Shown: one piece after another, positions 21,247 to 33,103 of the stretch | Numbering within the stretch: the first letter of the stretch is position 1 | How the letters are laid out: every line of letters starts with the position of its first letter | Source of the DNA: Globodera rostochiensis | Lineage: Eukaryota > Nematoda > Chromadorea > Rhabditida > Heteroderidae | Length of the DNA stretch: 64,000 nt | Direction of reading: 5' to 3' | NCBI GenBank assembly: GCA_018350325.1 | Contig: JAEVLN010000006.1 | Location: forward strand, 3,772,056-3,836,055 | Position numbers and translations under genes: made by a program | The notes under the pieces: generated by a model | The model's database searches: none | What the model was told of the DNA's origin: nothing | Seen by the model: the letters and a program-made list of their open reading frames with translations, nothing else

Positions 21247-23579
21247 TCATAACTTTCCACATTGTTCCTGATGCATCTGTTCAATGCCGAGTTCAGCCGC
21301 CATTTTACCAAATTCATTTAATTTTTCCAAAAAATTGCGCACAAATAATCGCACTTTGACCCAATCCAGTACAGCATCCTCCCAGTCTTCTACAGTATCC
21401 TCAATCATTCGTGACGAAAGTTGCTGATCAATGGCAGCATAGAGATGGAAGTAAACGCGTAAATTGAGCCAAAGTTTGTTCAGTTTACGACGTTTGTATT
21501 TGCTAGTTGAATATGCCCGTCTGATTGCATTCTGTGGCACAAAAATAGAGCAAGGACTTGAGGACCGATCGAGATGTCGATCAAGAATCTCGTAAAAGCT
21601 CAAAAAAAATTAAACGATCGATTCTTTCAAGATTACTGAAAAATCTCGGTTAAATTTTGTCGATCGTGATTTCGATCCGGAGAATCTCGTAAAATCTTGA
21701 AAAAAATTAAACGATTGAGATCCTTTTAAGATCACTGAAATATCTGGACGAGAATCTCGATCGTCCTCGCTCTACTCAAAAAATGCATAATTTAATAAAA
21801 TGCTAAAATGGTTAGCCGAAATTTTTGTTGAAAAACCGAAACCGTTATTTAGGTTTCTAACCGTTAACCAGTTGTAAACCCGGTCGGACCCTTAAAGACC
21901 AGTTTTGGATAATAAAAAAAAACATTTCTTCGGCGATTTATTTTTATCAAATTTGTGTCAAGAAATAGCATTTGATCAATTAAACTATTTTAAAGTTACT
22001 GCTTTATAGTTAAGATTTTTGTGAATAAAAACGAAAACCTTAATTGTTTTCATCAAATCGAGTGCCGATTCATTGTCAAACATTCGATCAAGCATTAGCC
22101 AATTTTTGATCCAATTTATATAAATGTTCAAATTTTGGATCACATTTTCGGCGCTGATCAGATCACACAGTGCTGTATTGATCTCAATTGCTTCAAATAA
22201 TTGTAAATCATGCGAATAATTTGGTGAAATTGGCAATAATGAAATTTCAATGCTTAAAATTGCCGTGTCAATTAATTTCCACACAGAAATTAGTCGAAAT
22301 TTGTATTCTTCCGTTGAAATATTTTGATTATTTTTAAGATTTTCGTCCAAATTTTCCGGATTTTCTTTATTTTTACCTTTTTCAATTTGTTTGTTATGTT
22401 TTTCAACGAGTTTTTGTTGGATTTCCTGGAAATTTTCATCTTTCGTGTTCTCAAACCTTCGTTTCTTTTGGGTTTCATTAAAATTTATTGGGATTTTTTG
22501 TAAATGTTCATTATTTTTGCATAATAAAAATTGGCGAACAATTTCCCATCGGCAATCACGATGTTCTTTGAAAATTAACAACATTAGCTCCATTTTATTC
22601 AAATCATTTTGAAGGAATTTTAGTGAAACCGCATTTTTTGTCTCATTTTCAGATGTTGCCCTAAGTTTCGATTTTTCTGAATCGGATTGATTTAAATTTT
22701 TCAAATTAAATCCATTTTTTGATGAATATTTATCCTCCAAATTATTTTGCATGTCGTTTTTGAAATGCAAACCATTTTTTGGCCCAAATTTGTTTATTTT
22801 TTCTTCCAGATTTTCTGCATTTTTTACATATGTTTGAAATGTACTTGGAAACTCATTATTTTTCAATTTATTTTCATTTTTTGAACAATTTATAATGTTT
22901 GTAGTTTTTATTAGTGCGGGTTTTGATGTTTCTATTTTTATAATATTTGAGTTTTCTTTTTTATCCAAATTTTCTTCTGAAAATTCACATTTTGATTGGA
23001 CAAAAGCGTCAAAATCAGCAAAAAATTGGTCGGCAAAATGATTACTTTCTATCATTTTTTTCTCAATTGAGTCTAAACAAATATAAAATTAAATAACTTA
23101 TTATAATCACAATATTTTTACCTTCAACCTCCACCTGAACATCGTCGGTATGAATTCGATCCATTTTTTCCTTAAAAATATAATTAAATAAAATTAAATT
23201 TTCTAATGCTAAGGGGTTAAATTTAAAAAAAAAAAAAAAAATTTTTTAATTGAAAAAGACTATATAATTTACTGATTAGTTAACCTCATCAAATATTTGA
23301 TCAAATGAGGGCATATCAAGGTTTTGGCAAAGTGTTAATAATTCAACTTCATTATCTTCTTTATCTGATATTATATTTGTTAGATTGTTTGGTAAAGTTG
23401 GGTTTTTTCGTTCCAATTGTTTTATCTTAATTATTTTATTTTACATTATTAGTTATTCATAATAATTTAATTTTTGGAAAAACAAATACCTCCCTAAACT
23501 TCGTCCGAACACCAACAATCACAGGCAATGGAAAGCATAAAATCATAATAAAACACTTTTGTACGTTGCAAAAATTCAT
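21247..23579 (-). CDS. Secreted Asn/Lys/Glu-rich protein of unknown function, 5 exons
   Basis: Exon 1 (23490-23579) encodes a signal peptide (MNFCNVQKCFIMILCFPLPV). Exon 2 is 23285-23425, exon 3 23122-23170, exon 4 22000-23072 and exon 5 21247-21531. Donors (GTATTT, GTTAAC, GTAAAA, GTAACT) and acceptors (TTAAG, TTAAG, TTTAG, CACAG) give matching phases at every junction, for about 545 residues. Exon 4 is low-complexity and hydrophilic in its first two thirds (N/K/E, for example NKKENSNIIKIETSK), then folds into Leu/Ile/Trp-rich likely helices (LFEAIEINTALCDL; NIYINWIKNWLML). Exon 5 continues with NLRVYFHLYAAIDQQL and a Glu/Leu helix. If the GTAACT donor is not used the protein stops at 21985. 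No family recognised. Intron 4 holds GATCGAGATTCTCG-type repeats. Confidence 0.65.
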
Positions 23580-24480
23580 TTTATGACATTTATAATCTTT
23601 AAATAGACATTAATTTTATTATTTTCTAAAATTATCAAAAATTTAATAATCTTTGAATAAAACAATTTTCATTTATACAAATATTTTATAGCAAAATGTT
23701 TATTTCGAAAAGATGTATTATTTATTAGAAAACAAAAATATTATTTCATAAAGGAATCGCTAAAAATATACAATTCATCATTGTCAATATTATTGAGTGG
23801 ATTTTATTTACATAGACTTTTTGAATGGAAAATGCCGGAAGTATTTGCTTCATTTCGTTTGACTTTTATGCGAAAAATCGTGGCATTTTGTAATATATAA
23901 TTATAGTAGTGATTTTAAAAAAATAATATTTTTCTGAACAAATACATAAATAAGTACATAACTCACAACTCCAGTAAATTCGTTGAAAATTCTCTCTCAC
24001 TTTTTTTAATTAAACAAAAAAGCATCCCGCACTTCGATACGCTTAACTTTATTTGTATACGGCGGATCCGTCTCAAACTTTCACCATCCCTAGAAAACAA
24101 AATAAGTAATCGTTTTAACATTGAAAAAATTAGCATACACATTGGGTTAGATTGTTATTAGGCGATAGAAATGAATTTAGCATTTTTCAAAATTAGATGG
24201 CAAAAAGGAAATTAGTGAGCAAGAATAATTGTTCGAATTTAGTACCATTCGAAAGCCCTTGATTCGTAGAAGCTATTTGTAAGCAAGACTAAGTGATTGG
24301 ATAGCTCCCAAGAAGGTTAGGCGCAGAAATGGTAAATCGACGAAATAGTGTGCAAAAGTGAGAGGGACGGTTAGACACACTAGAGTAGCGAGAGAGATCG
24401 TGTAACACTGGGGGTGCATCCGTGCAGTAGTATGCAACCCATAGAACTATTGTATATCTGGGGAACTGACAAACAATTCA
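23580..24480. other. AT-rich intergenic stretch
   Basis: No supportable gene. It probably contains the promoter of the minus-strand gene starting at 23579. A short non-coding stretch at 24180-24470 is less AT-rich but has no recognisable feature. Confidence 0.6.
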
Positions 24481-24499
24481 GCGAAAAATGGTAATTGCT

Positions 24500-24556
24500 A
24501 GGTAGGGATTCGAACCCTTGCCCCTTTTTTGTTGAAAAGCTCACAGACCACTTGGA
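24500..24556 (-). repeat. tRNA-like sequence, minus strand
   Basis: A perfect B box (GGTTCGAATCC within a closed AGGG...CCCT T-arm) lies downstream of an A-box-like AGTGGTCTGTGAG on the minus strand. The A box has one mismatch and no acceptor stem was found, so it is read as a tRNA pseudogene or SINE head. Confidence 0.45.
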
Positions 24557-24599
24557 CAAAATTTAAATCTTTTCCGAACTAGAGCCCCAAAATTGAGCC

Positions 24600-25555
24600 G
24601 CTGTGTTTTCAATGCTAGTTGGAGTTGTCGGTTCCTGGAAATTTTTGGTTATCCGGACCGGGAACCAAAGAACCAGACCGGAGCCTACCAGTAACCCGAT
24701 CGGAACCGAAGAACCAACCCGAAGTTTTAGCGAGCCTAAGCAGATCACTACTAAGCCTCTGATCTAAATTTTTATTTTCTATTGACGAATTCGTAATCAA
24801 TGCATCAAATAATATATTTTCAACTATGTTTAGAAAAATATGGTTAAAAAATTTTGCAGATTTGTGCATTAGTTAGGGAGAGAGTCGATTATTGGTAATG
24901 ATTCGACGAAAAACATTTTGCGCAGTAAACGACAGTTTTTCCCTTAATGTCAAAAAATTAGAAAAAATTCTGAGTTGTGTTACATGGCCTCAAAAATTTA
25001 GCAAAATTCACTGGTCATTAGAGTTTGTCTATTAATTTGTGTAAATGTTTTTGGCGTTATAATTTGCACAAAGTTAAAATTCAAATGATTTATTTCAATT
25101 TTAAACATCTTAAAATAAATTAAAATTGGTGTTTATGAAAGTATCATTAATAGAGTTGAAATTTACATTGACTAAAAAGTCGCTCTAATTTTATTTCGAA
25201 ATGAATGCTATTTCCGGGCTTCTCTCGTCAAACCCTATTCACAAAAAAAAAACATGTAAACACTTGAAAAAAAAAATCCTGTGAATTATATTTATTATTT
25301 ATATATATATTTTTAAATATTTCTTTTTTTAAGATTGAAATTTTTTCGTTTTATTTCTTTTCCAAAATTCACCAAAATTTTATGATTGTTTAAAACCGCC
25401 TTCAACAAAAATCTTCAGCCTTTGCATTTATCCATGAAAAAAAAAAAGTTCGGATAGAAACCAAAAAGCACCCGAAAAAAATAAACTAATGACAAATTAA
25501 TAAGCATCCTGAAAACCTCAAAAAAAGAACATTGATACACATATCGGACGATAAA
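24600..25555. other. Intergenic stretch with a CCGG-type short repeat at its start
   Basis: 24630-24725 holds units such as ggaaccaaagaaccagaccgg. The remainder is AT-rich with homopolymers and holds the 3' flank of the gene ending at 25561. No gene seen. Confidence 0.5.
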
Positions 25556-25560
25556 ATCAT

Positions 25561-27368
25561 TTATCTTTGGGGTGAAAATGTCGTCGATGTTTTCTTGACG
25601 CCTTCCAATTTTTTTTGAACTTTTTTTTGCTTGGCTTTATTTGTGCCGACACGAAAGCCATTGACTGCATCAGTTGGAAGCGCAATGGCAATATCGGATA
25701 TCACGCCCGCATATGCAAAAAGCCACAATGGGTTTTTGCGATAAAATTTTGCTGTTTGTTTGGTAAATTCAAATGATTTTGGAATTTCCAAAAGTTCATT
25801 TTGCAAACCTTAAAAAGTCAACTTATATTTAAAATGCACTAAACCTGAACCTTTAACTTTTTTATTTTAAATGATTTAAACATTTTACTTTGCAAGTGCA
25901 CAGTTTGATACGCCTCACGAAAGCTTTGCAATACTGATTCATTGACATCTTCCTCAATTCTAAACAAAAAATTTTTTTGTTTAAGCATTAAAATTTTCTT
26001 ATTTAATTCTAAATACTTTTTGTAAATGGCATTGTTGGATTTTGAAATGTGTTTAGTTTCAATAGCCTTCTTTAAATGTCCTTCTGTCTTATAATCTTCT
26101 GTTGTTTTAATAAATTTTTCCATTCTGTCCGCGGTGGCATCCCAATAGTCGCAAAATAGTTTAATCCATGTTTTCACGTCATTGCTCGGTGCCTTAAATT
26201 ATAAAATAATATTATTTAATTTTATCTATTAATTTACTTTGTACGTATCATCTTCTAATTTTTTACGCATTTCATCAATTTGTTTTTTTAGCTCATTTTG
26301 ATCATTCTCTGTTTTAGGAAACGTTTCCATCATGTTCACGGAGACGCCCCGATAAGCACTAAAAATTTTCAAAACTTGACGTATTTGGCTAGAATTGGTT
26401 GGTTTGATCTCGTTTTTCATTTGCTTTGCTGCTTCATCATAAGCTTTTTTTGCTTCAGTTATTTCTTTTTCCATTCCTCTTGAGGATGTCGCCACGTCTC
26501 CAAGGGTTATCTACACAAATATATTTTGTTATATTAAATTAAAATTATTTATTATTATTATTTTTTTTTATATTAACTAACCGATTTCTTCCCAGAATTG
26601 CTTAATTCGTTTTTCTTTCTCTTAAGAATTTTTTCCGTTCTGTTCGCGGTGAGTTCCCAATATTCTCTAAATGCGTTAAACAATGTGTTGACGTCTTCAG
26701 GCGTTACCTGCGCATACATTAATTATAAAATAAAATTCAATTTTACATTAATTTACTTCGTAATCATAAGAGCGTAATTTGTTGCTCATTTCAGCAATTT
26801 GGTTCGTTAGCTTTTCTTCGCAATCGTTTTCTTTTTCAAGAAAATTTTGCATTATGTCCGCGGAAATTTTCCGATAATCGCTAAAGGTATCGACGATTTT
26901 ACACAGTTCGTCAGATTTTACTTGGGGTAAAATTCTCGTCAAGCCTCCTTTTTTGTCCATTATCTTTTTTGCATCCACAAAAGCTTTCTTTATTTTCGGA
27001 AATTCTTCTTTCATTTTGACCAAAGCGGCTTTCCAATAAGCGATAAATGCGTTAAGCAATGTCTCCACGTCTCCAGTCGTTATCTGAACCAAAATTATAA
27101 AAATGAATTTTTATTTTTAACATTAAATTACCGTCTTGCTTGAATTGCCTAATTTGTTGCGCATTTCCTTAATTTGTTTCGTTAATTCTTTTGCTGTTGG
27201 AAGTTCATCAATTTCGCTGCACTGATTGTTGGTGTTGTTATGCTGATCAATATCGTCTAAGGACATTTTCAGCCATTTTTGTGTTTCGACACTGATCGGA
27301 TGATCAAGACCGATGCCGATTGTTGCAGCGATCAGATGTGCCGAGATTAAAAGAAAGAGAAAGCGCAT
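25561..27368 (-). CDS. Secreted protein of duplicated helical modules, 6 exons
   Basis: Exon 1 (27132-27368) gives a signal peptide (MRFLFLLISAHLIAATIG). It is followed by exons 26757-27083, 26582-26707, 26238-26510, 25845-26192 and 25561-~25816. Exons 1 to 5 all begin and end in phase 0. The protein repeats three motifs: DV.T....F..YW.....R.EK (in exons 2, 3 and 5), F(S).YR..S..MM..F (exons 2 and 4) and QI.EM..KL (exons 1, 2 and 4), so whole exons have been duplicated. It is predicted to be mostly helical and Lys/Glu-rich. Exon 6 (LQNELLEIPKSFEF... to FSPQR, with a hydrophobic LWLFAYAGVISDIAIALP) is one nucleotide out of phase with the exon 5 GTTTAG donor, so its joining is unsure. No family recognised. 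Confidence 0.65.
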
Positions 27369-27540
27369 TGAAAATTTTAGAGGTTGGGGTATATAAAAAA
27401 ATATTTAATGAAATAATGTAAATAAACCCTCCTTATAAACGCGAAAAACCAATTAAAAATCCTAAGCAATCAATTCTTGCCATGGGGCATGTGACTTTCA
27501 GGGCACCAACGGGCTAGGCTACCTCAGAGGGGTGGGGCCG

Positions 27541-27832
27541 AATCCATCATCGTGATGTGGCAATCAAGCATTATTTTACGATTTTAGCATTGTCAATTTT
27601 ACCCCATGGGGCATTAAGGGAATCCATCAACGAGCTGTGGCAATCAAGCATTATTTTACGATTTTAGCATTGTCAATTTTACCCCATGGGGCATTAAGGG
27701 CATCCATCAACGTGCTGTGGCAATCAAGCATTATTTTACGATTTTAGCATTGCCAATTTTACCCCATGGGGCATTAAGGGCATCCATCAACGTGCTGTGG
27801 CAATCAAGCATTATTTTACGATTTTAGAATTT
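27541..27832. repeat. 80-bp tandem repeat, about 3.6 copies
   Basis: The unit catccatcaacgtgctgtgg...accccatggggcattaaggg repeats at 27541, 27621, 27701 and 27781 with few mismatches. It lies just upstream of the secreted gene starting at 27368. The units also carry the CCCCATGGGGC palindrome. Confidence 0.9.
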
Positions 27833-27959
27833 AAAAAATTTCCGTGTCTCCGAAAGAGAAATCGCCTCGGAATTTAGACAAATTAATATTTAGTATAAAT
27901 TACCTAATTAGATAAACTTAAAAGAAAAAAAAGCGCCTTTTTATTTTTCAAAACCGAGG

Positions 27960-28475
27960 AAAAAACGTGGAAATTTTGTCAAAAACGTGGAAAAACGTGG
28001 AAATTTTTTAAGCCTCTTAATTTATTGTAAAATTGCTAAAAGAATCGTAATGCAAATTTTTTTGAGCATTCTGCTTTACTCCAGGGGGAGGGGGTCGGCG
28101 GTGCCGATAGGCGCCGCCGAGAAAATTTTGAATTTTTGACTCAATTTGTTAAGGGATTTGCAACCCAAATTTTAAAAAATGGCCGTATTTTTTGAAGATT
28201 TTTTACATGGGAGAGGTCCGCCGCCGAATTTTTTTTTTGTTTTGAAGATTAAAGATTTGTTAAGAGTTAAGAAAATTGGTTCAAATATTGGCGAAATGTT
28301 TACAATTTTTTTTTAAAAATATATCCAATAAATTAAAAAGAAAATCCATTCAAGGCCAAACCGTGGAAAAAACGTGGCAAAAAAACCCCAAAACGTAGAA
28401 AACGTGGCTGCTTTAAGAAACGTGGAAAACCCGTGGAAAAGGACCCCAAAACTTGCGAATTTCCACGTTTCCGCA
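27960..28475. repeat. Region of ACGTGGAAA words with the GC palindromic motif inside
   Basis: Words such as aaaacgtggaaa are repeated at 27963-28005 and 28360-28440. A reverse copy of the GGCGGCGCCTATCGG motif lies at 28096-28118. No gene seen. Confidence 0.5.
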
Positions 28476-28493
28476 CATATATAGAAACCCTGT

Positions 28494-28899
28494 CAATTTG
28501 CGGGATGAACCACTAAATTCTCTACAAAACCCAAAGAACCGCTAAGCTCTGCGACTTTTCTCCGATGAGCGGGGGCGTCATGTGCAACCTGCGCAGGAAC
28601 CGTCTGCAGGGGGTACGGTAGCGTAAAATAGGGAATCTAGTTTGACGCTTTCGAAAAATAGCTAACTTCATTATACTAAGTTTTTAAGGGTTTTTAAATA
28701 ATTAGGCAATTAAAAACATGTATTTCAAGTGAGAAAATACGATTTTTGCATCTAAAAATTATTGTACTACAGTACCCCCCTGCAGACGGTTCCTGCGCAG
28801 GTTGCACATGACGCCCCCGCTCATCGGAGAAAAGTCGCAGAGCTTAGCGGTTTTGTGGGTTTTGTAGAGAATTTAGTGGGCTATTCATCCCGCAAATTG
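28494..28899. repeat. Long inverted repeat (arms about 123 bp)
   Basis: The arm 28494-28616 (caatttgcgggatgaacc...ctgcagggggtac) is the near-perfect reverse complement of 28772-28899. The spacer is about 155 bp of AT-rich DNA. The arms contain matched gatgagcgggggcgtcatg. It could be a fold-back transposon or a source of hairpin RNA. Confidence 0.9.
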
Positions 28900-30290
28900 A
28901 TTTTTCTCAGAAAATTTTTACAAGCCCTCGGGGTTTTTCCCGTAAATTTACCGCCATTTTCAGTGTATTTTGGGGTCTTCGGATCTCCGTGAAGGAGGTG
29001 TTGTAGCAACTTAATCCAATTATCTTTTTTTATCAAATGTTATGCCTGCATGAATTTTTTGGGGGATTCGTGGCTTTTTAAAAAATTAATTTTTCAATTT
29101 AAAATTCTGACCATAAACATGACCACCAAAAAACTGGCTTAAACGAAGAAATTTTTTTTTAATAAAATCAAGAATTTTTTTGGCAGAATGAATGGCATAT
29201 TTGAAAGCCCACAAAAAATGCTATAAGAATTTGCAATTGTTGAATTCCGTTAGACTTATTCAAATCGTTTTGGGAACTTTATCTAGCGTCTCAAAATTTG
29301 ACCATAAACATATGACCATGACTGTATTTGTTTTAACTCTATAATTTCGACAATGGAAATTCAGGTTCTTATATTATGCGGCTAATTTTGAGAGTGGTGA
29401 TTAGTTTGCATTTCTATTTTTTAATTATTTTGGTTTCCGGTTTTCACATCAATTCGATTTTTTGCACAAAACTTTTGGCCAAACATTTTTCGTCAATTTT
29501 TCACGAATAAAAACTGGTAAAATGTCTCATAATGCGACAAAATTGAATGTTCTTTTTTGGTCTTTTTTTTTTGGTGGTCGAGTTTATTCTTTTTGTTTGT
29601 TTAACTTCTTTTTTTGTTTTATAGTAGGTGAGAATCAACTTAAGCTTGGCTCCTACATATTATCCAACCACCTGCGGTCTTGTTTCCAAGGCCGGAAACG
29701 GAGGAATGGTTGCTATGGCAACCTGCTCCAAAAAAATGGTGGCATCGAGTGGTCAAAAATATGTCATTTTTATGCCAATTTTAAAAATCCAATTTTTTTT
29801 TTTGCGAATTCTGCTCCACTTCTGCTGCTGGAGGGTGATGGTTATATTTTTGTGTTAAAAGATTTAACAAACATTTTAAATATACGGTAATTTTTTGAAG
29901 CTTTTAACTCTAAATTTTATGAATCAAAAGCAGCACCTTTTTCGGCAAATCCTCATTTTCCCCTCAAACAAAAAAAAAGAATTTTTAACACAAGTTCTAA
30001 AAAAAGTCAGAAATATGGCAAATTTACACATTTGCCATAAAAATAGGGCAAATTGAGCTCCCTGCGACCTTAAATTGTGAATTTTTGAATGAATTGTGCG
30101 CCCAGAAGCACTGCGCTTTGACCAATTAACACGCCAATTTGTTACCCGATGTCTGATCTTATTTTTCATTTTGTAAATTTTGAATGCTGGTTTATCAAAT
30201 GTCCGATCGATCATAATTATAATATAAGTTAAACTATAGTGAAATTGAGAGAAATCTTCTTTTTTTAATATTACACGTTATAACAAGTTG
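28900..30290. other. Intergenic stretch; weak open frames only
   Basis: A plus-strand open stretch at 29462-29890 includes TYYPTTCGLVSKAGNGGMVAMATC after a TTTTATAG-type acceptor and could be an exon, but no partner exon was found. The 29890-30230 part resembles 42070-42330, so the paralogous blocks at 30.3 and 42.5 kb share upstream DNA. Confidence 0.35.
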
Positions 30291-30300
30291 AGCTAATTGT

Positions 30301-32463
30301 ATGGTCCTCCTCCACCCGGCGTTGAGCGCGTCCAATCGTTTGGCCGCGATGAACAGTGTTGGCACTTTGTTAAACCGTTGGCATCGCGAATCGCTCTTCC
30401 GAGTGGACGGAACGGTGTTAACACGTGGGTTCTTCCAACAACAAATCCCAGTTTTAATTCTGTTTTTTTTAAAACTTCACATTAATACTTTTTTGAATTT
30501 TTCAGAATTTCGGATGATTCGCCGCGGGGGCGGTCATTCAGTGGACGACCATGAGGACGGAGCATATAGGGGAGCAAATGAGGAGGCAGAACAACAAACT
30601 AGGATAGCAAAGGAGGAGGCAGGGCAACGGACAATGAGAGCAAAGGAGGAGGCAGAGCAACGAAAAAGGTGGGCGAATGAGGAGGAAGAGCAGCGAACTA
30701 GGAGAGCGAAGGAGGAGGCAGAGCAACGGACAAAGAGAGCAAAGGAGGAGGCAACTAGGAGAGCAACGGATGAGGCAGAGCGGCAAACAAGGAAAGCGAA
30801 GGAGGAGGCACAACACCAATTAGGAGAGCGGAGGTGGCGCGTTTCCGATGCTGAGCAATTACAACGCGAAATTCAGGCCGAACTCCGTAGCTTTTCGCGG
30901 CAATCTGTGCTCCCAGACAACATGAAAGAGGCTGCCGCAAAATTTGAAGCTGCCGCAAATCTTGACGAGTTATTAAAAGCTGCAAATTTGGGCGAGCTAT
31001 TAAAAGCTTTTATTCGCGACTTCAACAAGCACTTGTGCTTGAACAAGCGATTGTCCGCATACGAATTGGAACCGGGTGAGGGCGTTTTCAGGATGTGTAT
31101 GGACTAAAAAGCCCCACTCTTATTCTTTAACCTTTTCTCCTTAGTCGCCGACCAGCAGAGAGACTATTTGCTAGTGATGCGCGAGAGTCTCGAAAATTCT
31201 TGGTTTTTTGGGGTTTCGTCTCGGCTCGGGGCCAAGTCTCGGGGTTATTTTTAAGCGGTAAATTTTAGTTTTTGACAATTTCCGCTATGCACTGCGTGTC
31301 TTTTTTGCCAGCATTGGACTGACGTTTCTTAGCATATTACTAGTAGTCTATCGGCTTCTGTCTCGCGATGAGCCCGACCATCGCGCCATTATTGCCCAAC
31401 AGTCGGGCATCGACTTTGATCAATTTGTGCGGGACTATTTGAAGGCCGGAAAGGTGCGCATTTTACGCTGCGGGGGTGGGAGCAACCCAAAAAAATTGAT
31501 TGCCAACGGCAAATCTGTCTGGCAAATTTCAGGTTCAAATCGTCTACGTTTATCCGGATAAATCCATCGCCATCGCCGTCCTTCAGCCTGGCGCGCTTAT
31601 CGAAGGCCAACGCGTCAGTGGTTTTTGGGAATATTCTAAACAACCGGTCAAGGGGTGGTTTTCTGAACTTTAAACAAAATATAAACTCATTTGTCAGCAA
31701 AATCAATTTAGGGGTCTTGTGTTCTACTCGAGTCAGGATTTTTTTAATACAAACATTGTTTTTGGCGAATGATAGGGGGGATCGCATTTATTTCAGTATA
31801 ACGACTCCGGTGTGCTCATTCGTCTGGATTCCCTCCACACGAACGGCACCAATTTTCTGCGAGTTTTTGAAGATGTTCAGAATCAAATTGGCACTGATCT
31901 GTGTAACCATGTCCCCGCCGCTATTCCAATGCCTTCGCCTTCGCAAAAGACGTGAGCGTCTCGAAAAACATTAAATAAATTTTGGGCTTTCTAGTCTTTT
32001 GGTTATTTTTTCTGCGGTTTTATATTTTTAGTCGGAAAATTCGTCGTTTTAACGAGACTAAGAATAGGTAACTTGAGATTTTTATGACTAAAATAACTTG
32101 ATACTGGTTTAAGATCTGTGATATGTACTATTTTGCCAGTTTTCAAACTTTTTTTTAAGAAAAATGCAATAAAATTCAAATTTTTCTTGCCAAGATCCTT
32201 CAAGGAATTTTTTTTTGCTTTTTTTACTTAAATTTTCAGTACTATTTTTGCTTGTGGACTTGATTTTTGGAGACTATTTTGTGGCTAAAAAGTCGTCAGC
32301 AGCAGAGCAAATGATTAGAATGGCATTTTTCAGAAACTTCCTTCTCCTCCTCGGCTGGTGCATTCTGTGGGCACTGTATTTTAAATATTGGAGAGCGGCG
32401 AGGCGCCGGCCATTCTTTAGAGTGAAGAGAAGAGATGGCACAGAAATGGCCCAAGTGAAATGA
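30301..32463 (+). CDS. Truncated m-AAA protease-like (AFG3/paraplegin N-terminal part), copy 1
   Basis: Frames in order: a presequence-like start (MNSVGTLLNRWHRESLFRV, rich in Arg/Ser/Leu); a long charged coiled coil of repeated AKEEAEQRT(R/K)R (about 30590-30840); a domain ending YELEPG (donor at 31075); from 31269 a membrane segment (ALRVFFASIGLTFLSILLVVYRLL) and IDFDQFVRDYLKAGKVRIL; VQIVYVYPDKSIAIAVLQPGA from 31534; then FLRVFEDVQNQIGTDLCNHVP (from 31800); and a final membrane plus basic exon ending at 32463. The order membrane, D..FV..YL..G.V....V, F...E..Q...G....VPV, membrane is that of the FtsH extracellular domain in m-AAA proteases. No AAA+ or zinc protease domain follows. One junction after 31475 is out of phase, so this copy may be decaying. 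Confidence 0.45.
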
Positions 32464-32560
32464 TCCAACGACCTTTTTGTAGGGCGAAGAGAGAGTTAAT
32501 CCCTCAAAATAAATTCTTTTTGCACTGCCAACCAATTGATTGATCCATTTAAAGAGTAAA

Positions 32561-32659
32561 GTTATTCCTGGTAACGCCTGATCACATCCTGAAGTTATTC
32601 CTGGTAACGCCTGATCACATCCTGAAGTTATTCCTGGTAACGCCTGATCACATCCTGAT
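32561..32659. repeat. 33-bp tandem repeat, three copies
   Basis: The unit gttattcctggtaacgcctgatcacatcct.. is repeated three times with no differences noticed. Confidence 0.95.
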
Positions 32660-33103
32660 CGTGATTCAGCATTTTTCAAAGTTCGGTGGCTCTAATTTTA
32701 ACGCTATTTGTTAACAGCAATGCTTAGAATAATGTCAAATCTTGTTCGGGTTGGGAGGTGTCGGATGTGCGGGACAAAGCGGGTCAGTTCTTGTCATAGA
32801 ATACCAGTGCTGCACGAGAGTCTCGGTCTCGAGTATCGACTCGAGAAAATTATGCCTATTTTGGGGTTTTTGTGCCTAATGGCTACATATTTGCGAAGCG
32901 GGCCGTTTGCGTCTGGCCAGTTGCGTCTGGCCGTTTGCGTCTGGCCGTTTGCGTCTCAGGGCCGTTTGCGTCTGGCCGTTTGCGTCTGGCCGTTTGCGTC
33001 TCAGTACAAAAAAAGGCAGACTAAGTCGCACAATAAAAAAATGTTTTTACCGCAAAATCAATTTCATTCTACTATTTTCTTCAAAGTTCATGTTTTAGCG
33101 TAA

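Noticed and set aside
30538..30819. Minus-strand Leu/Cys/Pro-rich frame
   Set aside because: It is the antisense of the AKEEAEQRT coiled-coil repeat of the plus-strand gene.
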